Below are positions 57,275-64,000 of a stretch of DNA of 64,000 nt, in pieces (position 1 is the first letter of the stretch; every line of letters begins with the position of its first letter). The stretch is from NCBI RefSeq assembly GCF_900188105.1, contig NZ_FZNP01000003.1:372001-436000 (forward strand), read 5' to 3'. The stretch comes from Actinomadura mexicana. Lineage in GTDB: Bacteria; Actinomycetota; Actinomycetes; Streptosporangiales; Streptosporangiaceae. Made by a program: the position numbers and the translations under genes. Under the pieces are notes generated by a model that saw only the letters and a program-made list of their open reading frames with translations, did no database searches and had not been told where the DNA came from.

Positions 57275-57390
57275 CCTCGTACGCCTACCGGGTTAGCTGA
57301 CGGGTTCGGGCCAGGAGTCGCCCTACGACGAGCGTCGATTCACCCCGAGGGTGGTGGGTCCCCGGTTCTCCCCGTGGGAGATTCGGCGTT
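57275..57390 (-). ncRNA. c-di-AMP riboswitch (ydaO/yuaA class)
   Basis: Read on the minus strand, the leader shows the conserved blocks in order: GGGGAGAACCGGGGACCC (57373-57356), GGGGTGAATCG (57346-57336), GAACCCGTCAGCTAACC (57307-57291) and GGTAGGCG (57289-57282). These are the signature segments of the ydaO motif, which in actinobacteria lies in front of wall-hydrolase genes. The ribosome site (57278-57268) directly follows the last conserved block, so ligand binding could hide or expose it. Exact ends are approximate. Confidence 0.9.
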
Positions 57391-57587
57391 CCGGCCGCAG
57401 TCCCGGGGGGTGGGACTCCGGACGACCGGATCTCGGGCAGATTACAAAGGATGCGCAAAGATGGCCAATCGGGGTCCGTGTGACCGGTGGGACGAACGGC
57501 TCGGAGTGGTTGGTGCGCACGGCCAAGTAGAATGGGGTCTGCCGCGCGTCTGCGGTGACCCCGAACTCTCACGCAAGGCGAACCCGC

Positions 57588-59441
<1,854 letters not shown>

Positions 59442-59453
59442 GCGGCGAAGCCG

Positions 59454-59498
59454 AAAGGGGCGGCCCCGCGGTTCTCGTGACCGCGGGGCCGCCCCTTT
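59454..59498. terminator. 19-bp perfect-stem terminator between typA and FHA gene
   Basis: AAAGGGGCGGCCCCGCGGT (59454-59472) pairs perfectly with ACCGCGGGGCCGCCCCTTT (59480-59498) around a 7-nt loop. The A/T ends give a short U-run in either direction, so it serves typA and the convergent FHA operon. Confidence 0.93.
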
Positions 59499-59512
59499 GA
59501 CGCGTGCTGCGC

Positions 59513-60847
59513 TCAGTTCAGCTGGACGGTGCCCGTGACGTCGGCGGCCAGGCGGAGCTGGTCACCGTCGCGGAGCGGGGCGTCCACGCCGCGGGGGAGC
59601 CGCTCGCCGTTGACGAACGTCCCGTTGGTGGAGCCCTCGTCGCGCACCCAGGCCGTCCCCGAGGGGTCGAGCCACACCGTCGAGTGGCGCCGCGACACGT
59701 TGTCGTACTGCGTGAACGTGGTCGCCACGGGCGACTGGCCGGCGTCGCGGCCGAGCACCAGGTGCTGGCCGACCGAGACCTTGAGCTCGCCCGCGGGGAA
59801 CTGGACGCGCAGGACGGGCGTGCCCTTCTGCGGCAGCGGGCGCAGGCACGAGTCGCACTGCGCGGCGCCCGGGTTGGTCAGCACCGCCTCGCAGTACGGG
59901 CACATGAACGCCGTGCTGTCGGGCGCGGGTGGCCGCTGCTGGCCCTGGTTGTGCTCGTGCGGCAGCAGCGTCGCCTCGCGGCCGTGCGGCGGCAGCGGCG
60001 GCTGGCCCCCGTGCGGTGGCTGTCCCTGCTGCGGCTGCCCGTGCTGTGGCTGCCCGTACTGGGGCTGCCCGTGCTGCGGCTGCCCGTGCTGCGGCTGCCC
60101 GTACTGGTGGTCGGCCGGCCCGGGCTGCGGGGCGCCGTACTGGTCCTGCGGGGCGCCGTACTGCTGCTGCGGCGGCTGGTACTGGTCTTGCGGCTGCTGC
60201 TGGTAGGGGTCGGGCGCCTGCTGCTGCTGCTGTTGCTGTGGCGCGCCCCACTGGTCCTGGGGCGGCTGCTGCTGGGGCTGCGGCGCGCCCCACGGGTCCG
60301 CGGGGGGCTGCTGCTGCTGGGGCTGCCCGTACTGCGGCTGTCCCTGCTGCGGCTGCCCGTACGGGGGCTGCCCGTGCTGGCCCTGCCCGGGCTGACCTTG
60401 CCCGTGCTGGTCATGAGACTGCTGCGGGGGCTGCGGCGGACCCCACGGGTCCGGCTGCTGCTGCTGTTGCTGTGGCGCGCCCCACTGGTCCTGGGGCGGC
60501 TGCTGCTGGGGCTGCGGCGCGCCCCACGGGTCCGCGGGGGGCTGCTGCTGCTGCGGCTGCCCGTACTGCGGCTGGCCGTGCTGCGGCTGCCCGTACTGCT
60601 GCCCGTGCTGCGGCTGCCCGTGCTGGGGCTGCCCGTGCTGCGGCTGGCCGTGCTGTGGAGGGGCACCGTACTGCTGGCCCCCCTGCGGCGGCCCCGGCGG
60701 CGGGGGTATCCGCTGCGGTTCGTACCCGCCCGGGCCCGGCTGGGGAGCGCCGCCACCGGCGCGCGCCAGATTGGCCCCGCAGCTCATGCAGAGCAGATCG
60801 CCCGGCTGGAACGGTTCGTCGCAGACCGGACAGTTCAAGGTCGCCAT
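59513..60847 (-). CDS. Zinc-ribbon/Gln-Pro-repeat/FHA domain protein
   Basis: The 444-aa protein starts with a zinc ribbon (CPVCDEPFQPGDLLCMSCG, residues ~6-24). Residues ~30-300 are Gln/Pro/Gly/His/Tyr repeats (QPQHGQ units, PPADPWGAPQ and PPQDQWGAPQ blocks). A second ribbon follows (CPYCEAVLTNPGAAQCDSC, near 315-333). The C-terminus is an FHA domain: LVLGRDAGQSPVATTFTQYDNVSRRHSTVWLD, DEGSTNGTFVNGERL, with the RR-S-H and N-G residues that read phosphothreonine. It overlaps the 3' end of the radical-SAM gene by 13 bp. It probably connects Ser/Thr kinase signalling to the AAA+ operon. Confidence 0.9.
   Translation of the reverse strand: MATLNCPVCDEPFQPGDLLCMSCGANLARAGGGAPQPGPGGYEPQRIPPPPGPPQGGQQYGAPPQHGQPQHGQPQHGQPQHGQQYGQPQHGQPQYGQPQQQQPPADPWGAPQPQQQPPQDQWGAPQQQQQQPDPWGPPQPPQQSHDQHGQGQPGQGQHGQPPYGQPQQGQPQYGQPQQQQPPADPWGAPQPQQQPPQDQWGAPQQQQQQQAPDPYQQQPQDQYQPPQQQYGAPQDQYGAPQPGPADHQYGQPQHGQPQHGQPQYGQPQHGQPQQGQPPHGGQPPLPPHGREATLLPHEHNQGQQRPPAPDSTAFMCPYCEAVLTNPGAAQCDSCLRPLPQKGTPVLRVQFPAGELKVSVGQHLVLGRDAGQSPVATTFTQYDNVSRRHSTVWLDPSGTAWVRDEGSTNGTFVNGERLPRGVDAPLRDGDQLRLAADVTGTVQLN
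60225..60575. repeat. Long near-identical DNA repeats within the Gln/Pro region
   Basis: A block of more than 110 bp containing GGCGCGCCCCACTGGTCCTG recurs 234 bp (78 codons) apart, at about 60229 and 60463, with very few changes. Shorter CTGCCCGT-type 12- to 15-bp units are tandem on both sides (60020-60110 and 60545-60660). The period is a codon multiple, so slippage or recombination would keep the frame and change the linker length. Confidence 0.8.
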
Positions 60848-61620
60848 GACACATCCCCCGAGCGCACCCCGGCGCGGTCGAGCCGCGACGTGAGGTGCTC
60901 CATGTCACCTCTTCGCGGGATCCCGATGTAGTACACCCGCTTTCCCTCCGGCCCTTCGTCCACGGACACCTGTACTCGGGGCCCTCTTCCTTCAGTGTCG
61001 CCGACGCCGGCCACTGCCCCGTACCGCTCGCGTCCCAGGGGGGACACCGGCACGACACGCTGGTTGGCCGACCCCCTCCAGAGTAGGGAGCCGTCCCCGG
61101 GGTGTCGCCGCCCAGGGTTGAGCCGGTCGACGTACGGCCCCGTGACCACGGCGTCACACATGTCCACGATCTCGCGCGTCACAGCGGCGCGCGAGAGCCG
61201 AGAGTAGACATATCCGCTGTAAACCAATATGTCCAACGCAATCGTCTCACGGTCGCGGGTCTCCCGCCACGCGCGGATCCCCCGCACCAGGGCCGCCAGC
61301 GCGGCCGGTTGCTGGAACGGTTCGCCGCCCGAGATGGTCACCCCGTCGACCGGTTCGGGAAGGGACGCGAGCCATCCTAGGACCGCTCCGACGGGGATCG
61401 CCCGTCCCGGGTCGGCGTCCCACGTGTCCCGGGAAAGGCAGCCGTTGCAGTGCAGCGTGCAGCCCTGCGTCCAGATGCCCGCCCGCGTCCCGGGGCCGAG
61501 TGTGGTCACCGGGTAGTGCGCCTTGGCGAGCAGGAGCGTCTCGCCGGCCTCGTCCCCGACCCCGCCTCCGGCCGCGTCTCCGGCCCCGTCTCCGGCCGCG
61601 GGGGGACGGCCCGTGCTCAC
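60835..61620 (-). CDS. Small radical-SAM activase-like protein
   Basis: The protein is 261 aa from a GTG that overlaps the stop of the AAA+ gene (GTGA), so they are coupled. The SAM-radical cluster motif is TQGCTLHCNGCLSRDTWD (CX3CX2C, as in NrdG and pyruvate formate-lyase activases). VDGVTISGGEPFQQPAALAALVRGIR gives the SAM-binding GGEP. ILVYSGYVYSRL and DMCDAVVTGPYVDRLNPGRR are also typical of NrdG-like activases. The C-terminal ~80 residues are extra. There is no anaerobic ribonucleotide reductase nearby; the substrate is probably another operon product. Confidence 0.88.
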   Translation of the reverse strand: MSTGRPPAAGDGAGDAAGGGVGDEAGETLLLAKAHYPVTTLGPGTRAGIWTQGCTLHCNGCLSRDTWDADPGRAIPVGAVLGWLASLPEPVDGVTISGGEPFQQPAALAALVRGIRAWRETRDRETIALDILVYSGYVYSRLSRAAVTREIVDMCDAVVTGPYVDRLNPGRRHPGDGSLLWRGSANQRVVPVSPLGRERYGAVAGVGDTEGRGPRVQVSVDEGPEGKRVYYIGIPRRGDMEHLTSRLDRAGVRSGDVSWRP

Positions 61621-63527
61621 TGGAGGTCCAGGTGCACGATGCTGCCCTCGCGCCGGATCCCCGTCACGGTGACCTTCTCGTCCGGGACGAGCTCCCGGTC
61701 GAACAGCGCGCGCGCCAGCGGGTTGACGAAGTGCGACTCCAGCGCCATGCCGATGCCGCGCCCGCCCTTGGCGAGCTCCTCCGTGCACCACTCGCGGAGC
61801 GTCTGCAGCGCGTCCCCCTTCACGGCGAGGACGAGCCGGTGCTCCTCGGTGACCCGGCGGCAGATGTTCGCGAACTGCAGGTCGAAGATCTTGTGCGCGG
61901 CCTCGCCGGAGATGAAGTCGAACACCACGATGTTGTCGCCGAACCGGTTCAGCAGCTCCGGCCGGTTCAGCACCGCCGTGAAGTGGTCGGCGACGGCGCC
62001 CTTGATGCGCTGCTCGACCTGTTCGTAGGACATCCCGGGTGTGATGTTCTGCACACGGTCCGGCGCTCCGTAGGCGGACCCGTCGCTGGTCGTGAGGTCC
62101 CGCCCCGGCACGAACATCCCGAGGTTGGAGGTGAAGATGAGGATCGACTCGGAGAAGTGCACGGTGTTGCCGCGCCCGTCGGTGAGCCGGCCGTCCTCCA
62201 GGATCTGCAGGAACTTGTCCAGGATCCGCGGGTGCGCCTTCTCTATCTCGTCGAACAGGATCACCCGGAACGGGTCCTCGCGGACGGCGTTGGTGAGCTC
62301 GCCGCCGGCCTCGTGCCCCACGTAGCCGGGCGGCGACCCGATCAGCCGGTCGCCGGAGCCCTCCCCGGAGAACTCGCTCATGTCGAAGCGCAGGTAGGCC
62401 GACTCGTCGCCGAAGACGAGCTCGGTGATCGCCTTGGCCAGCTCCGTCTTGCCGGTGCCGGTCGGGCCCGCGAAGAACAGCACCCCGCGCGGGCGGCTGC
62501 CCGACCTGGTCGCCTGCGCGCCCGACAACCCGAGCACCGCCCGCTTGAGGATGTCCAGGGTCTTGGTGACCGCCTGCGGCTGCCCGATCACCCGCTCGGG
62601 GACGCGCCTCTCGCCCTCCAGCACCCGGCGCCGCAGGTGCCCGCGGCTCCACGGGTTGTCGAGCACGCCCAGCTTGTAGGTGCGGACCGCGTCCGGCAGG
62701 TCGGCGAGGTCGACGCCCCGCTCCTTCGCCAGCCGGGTCACCTCGATCATCGACTGGAGGGTCAGCCCGTCGGCCTGCTCGGCGAACGCGTCGCACGCCG
62801 CGGCCGCCACCTCGTCCGACCCGACGTCGCCCACCCCGAACGCGCGGGCCAGCAGCCGCGCCGTCTCCTGCCGGTCGCCGAGATGCGGGCGCGGGATCGT
62901 GATCTCGCGGATGTTCTCGTTGTCGGCCGTCAGCCACGGCGGCAGGTCGCCCGGCCGCTCCACCAGCCAGATGACCGGGTTGTAGAGCGGCTTCGGCCGC
63001 GCCCCCGCCACCCGGACGGGACGCGCGCTGCGCGACAGCTTCGCGCAGAACCGGAAGAAGTCGCGCTCGGCAGGCTCCAGGTCCGTCGGGGTCCGGGCGA
63101 TGCGCGACGCCGAGTCGATCAGGAACGCGGCGCGGACGTTCTCCTGCGGCCGGGCGATCGCGGCCAGATGCCGCGTCAGCCCCTCCAGCGACGGCTTCTC
63201 GTCCGCCTTGACCTTGCCGAGCAGCGACTCCGCCGCCGACGCCGCCTCGCCCCCCGCCGCGTCGCCCGGGCCGGGAACGATCTGCAGCCCGTCCACCGGG
63301 TCGTAGACGGCCATGAAGGACGCGCCGCTGGAGCGCAGCGACTCCCACAGCAGGTCCCGCAGCGGCAGCAGCCCCGCCGGGCCGCCGTCCGACGGCGCGA
63401 GGAAGCTGTCGTGCAGGTTGCCCGACAGGACGTACTGGGAGTGCACCGAGAGGGTCGCGTCCAGCTCCCGGATGAACGGCGGCCAACCCTGCAACCGCCC
63501 CCCGAGGGTCGGCGAATCAATGCTCAT
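61617..63527 (-). CDS. ClpB/ClpX-like AAA+ ATPase with degenerate N-terminal half
   Basis: The 636-aa protein begins at the ATG at 63527 (GGAG seven bases upstream). Residues ~1-290 look like a decayed P-loop domain without Walker A (QYVLSGNLHDSFL, RAAFLIDSASRIAR, NPVIWLVERPGDLPPWLTADNENIREITIPRPHLGDR). Residues ~310-550 are a full AAA_2 module: VIGQPQAVTKTLDILKRAVLGL, Walker A FAGPTGTGKTELAKAI, Walker B RVILFDEIEKAHPRILDKFLQILEDGRLTDGRG, FTSNLG and NRPELLNRFGDNIVVF. A small C-terminal D2-like subdomain follows. It is likely an unfoldase or remodeller, but pore-loop and partner identity are unknown. Confidence 0.9.
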   Translation of the reverse strand: MSIDSPTLGGRLQGWPPFIRELDATLSVHSQYVLSGNLHDSFLAPSDGGPAGLLPLRDLLWESLRSSGASFMAVYDPVDGLQIVPGPGDAAGGEAASAAESLLGKVKADEKPSLEGLTRHLAAIARPQENVRAAFLIDSASRIARTPTDLEPAERDFFRFCAKLSRSARPVRVAGARPKPLYNPVIWLVERPGDLPPWLTADNENIREITIPRPHLGDRQETARLLARAFGVGDVGSDEVAAAACDAFAEQADGLTLQSMIEVTRLAKERGVDLADLPDAVRTYKLGVLDNPWSRGHLRRRVLEGERRVPERVIGQPQAVTKTLDILKRAVLGLSGAQATRSGSRPRGVLFFAGPTGTGKTELAKAITELVFGDESAYLRFDMSEFSGEGSGDRLIGSPPGYVGHEAGGELTNAVREDPFRVILFDEIEKAHPRILDKFLQILEDGRLTDGRGNTVHFSESILIFTSNLGMFVPGRDLTTSDGSAYGAPDRVQNITPGMSYEQVEQRIKGAVADHFTAVLNRPELLNRFGDNIVVFDFISGEAAHKIFDLQFANICRRVTEEHRLVLAVKGDALQTLREWCTEELAKGGRGIGMALESHFVNPLARALFDRELVPDEKVTVTGIRREGSIVHLDLQ

Positions 63528-63564
63528 CTAGTCACTCCACTCCGTCCGAACGCCCCCGCACACC

Positions 63565-64000
63565 TCACTTGTGACGCTCGCGGGAGCGCTCGCGTTGGGC
63601 GGCACGGCCCCTAGTCTGCCGTGCCTCCGCCGAAACGGGCAGCTCACGCACCCCGGGCTCCAGCCGCCACGCCACGTCCGAGCGGACCCCCGCGCCCGCC
63701 AGGCGCTCGCGCGCCGCCTCGAACGCCTCGCACCACTCCCGTTCCCGCTCGACGTCCAGCCGGCGGTCGTCCTCGCTCTCGGCGGGCCGCTCGCGCACCA
63801 TCGAGGCGCGCACGTGCGCGGCGTCGTCCACGCGCATCCGGACGCTGTGGTCGGGCCAGGCGCCCTTGGTCAGCGTCACGGTGCCGTCCTCGGCCGTCAG
63901 CGTCTCGAACCCGGCCTGGACCTCGTACCCCATGTCCTCGAACGCGGCCGTGACCGAGTCGAGGACGTACCGGCGCTCGGCCTCGGCCTGCTCGGCGGCG
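63565..64000 (-). CDS. Uncharacterised charged protein of the AAA+/rSAM/FHA operon (N-terminus beyond the window)
   Basis: The visible ~144 C-terminal residues read from the window edge (AAEQAEAERRYVLDSVTAAFEDMGYEVQAGFETLTAEDGTVTLTKGAWPDHSVRMRVDDAAHVRASMVRE) and are followed by a long acidic/basic helix and a strongly basic end (RQTRGRAAQRERSRERHK). It stops 38 bp before the AAA+ start. The central part has beta-strand alternation like a small alpha/beta domain. No family is recognised. Since the true start is not in the window, total length is unknown. Confidence 0.75.
   Translation of the reverse strand, partial: AAEQAEAERRYVLDSVTAAFEDMGYEVQAGFETLTAEDGTVTLTKGAWPDHSVRMRVDDAAHVRASMVRERPAESEDDRRLDVEREREWCEAFEAARERLAGAGVRSDVAWRLEPGVRELPVSAEARQTRGRAAQRERSRERHK

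Noticed and set aside
60000..60690. CRISPR-like array or non-coding repeat region
   Set aside because: Repeats are codon-multiple and lie within a continuous ORF coding for Gln/Pro linkers between zinc ribbon and FHA.
60835..63486. A single 883-codon ORF covering the radical-SAM and AAA+ genes
   Set aside because: Only its last 261 codons resemble a protein; the upstream part is a shadow of the AAA+ gene in another frame, and a GTG start at 61620 gives the GTGA coupling.

Overview
The window is high-GC, gene-dense DNA from a filamentous-type actinobacterium, most likely Thermomonosporaceae/Streptosporangiales (Actinomadura-like). Evidence is the extreme GC3 bias, the mycothiol enzyme Mca, actinobacterial-only families (DUF4307, DUF4245, DUF1707, DUF6542), many apparently leaderless genes and a c-di-AMP riboswitch in front of a cell-wall hydrolase. 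I found no rRNA, tRNA, CRISPR array, insertion sequence, integrase or phage gene.

Region 1 (1-38 kb) is mostly core genome. From memory of the M. tuberculosis H37Rv map, it follows the order greA, DUF4307, mca, small membrane protein, DUF255 thioredoxin-like protein, short Z-prenyl synthase, PIN-PhoH, fumarase, glpX, DUF4245, xseB/xseA, lipid-droplet protein, ispH, DUF6542, ychF (roughly Rv1080c-Rv1112). Lineage-specific insertions are hppD with a divergent Lrp regulator, ribonuclease Z, a flavin disulfide oxidoreductase, cell-wall enzymes, a second fumarase of the other structural class beside a membrane Ser/Thr kinase, an EamA exporter with a divergent MocR regulator, an MFS carrier, a NodI/NodJ-like ABC exporter, and a MarR gene followed by the internally deleted remnant of an MFS exporter.

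Region 2 (39.6-50.6 kb) is an eight-gene, translationally coupled operon resembling the membrane part of a Gram-positive type IV secretion system: TcpC-like protein, a 31-aa ORF, a TcpE-like protein fused to a MinD-like ATPase domain that has lost its Walker A lysines, a 57-aa ORF, a VirB4-type ATPase, a VirB6-like channel protein, a VirB8-like bitopic protein and a transglycosylase-NlpC/P60 wall hydrolase. No relaxase, coupling protein, integrase or att-like repeats accompany it, so it looks like a chromosomally fixed secretion or envelope machine rather than a mobile element.

Region 3 (50.6-57.3 kb) is accessory: a MarR/amidohydrolase pair, a Mut7-C RNase, a Nudix hydrolase, a FAD monooxygenase/TetR pair around a nested palindrome, and an NlpC/P60 hydrolase under a c-di-AMP riboswitch. 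typA/bipA follows (57.6-59.4 kb) with a 19-bp terminator stem.

Region 4 (59.5-64 kb, continuing beyond the window) is a tightly packed minus-strand operon: an uncharacterised charged protein (cut by the edge), a ClpB-like AAA+ ATPase with a degenerate N-terminal half, a small radical-SAM activase-like protein, and a zinc-ribbon/Gln-Pro-repeat/FHA protein. The combination of unfoldase, radical chemistry and phosphothreonine reader matches no system I can name. With the T4SS-like operon it is the best candidate here for an undescribed system.
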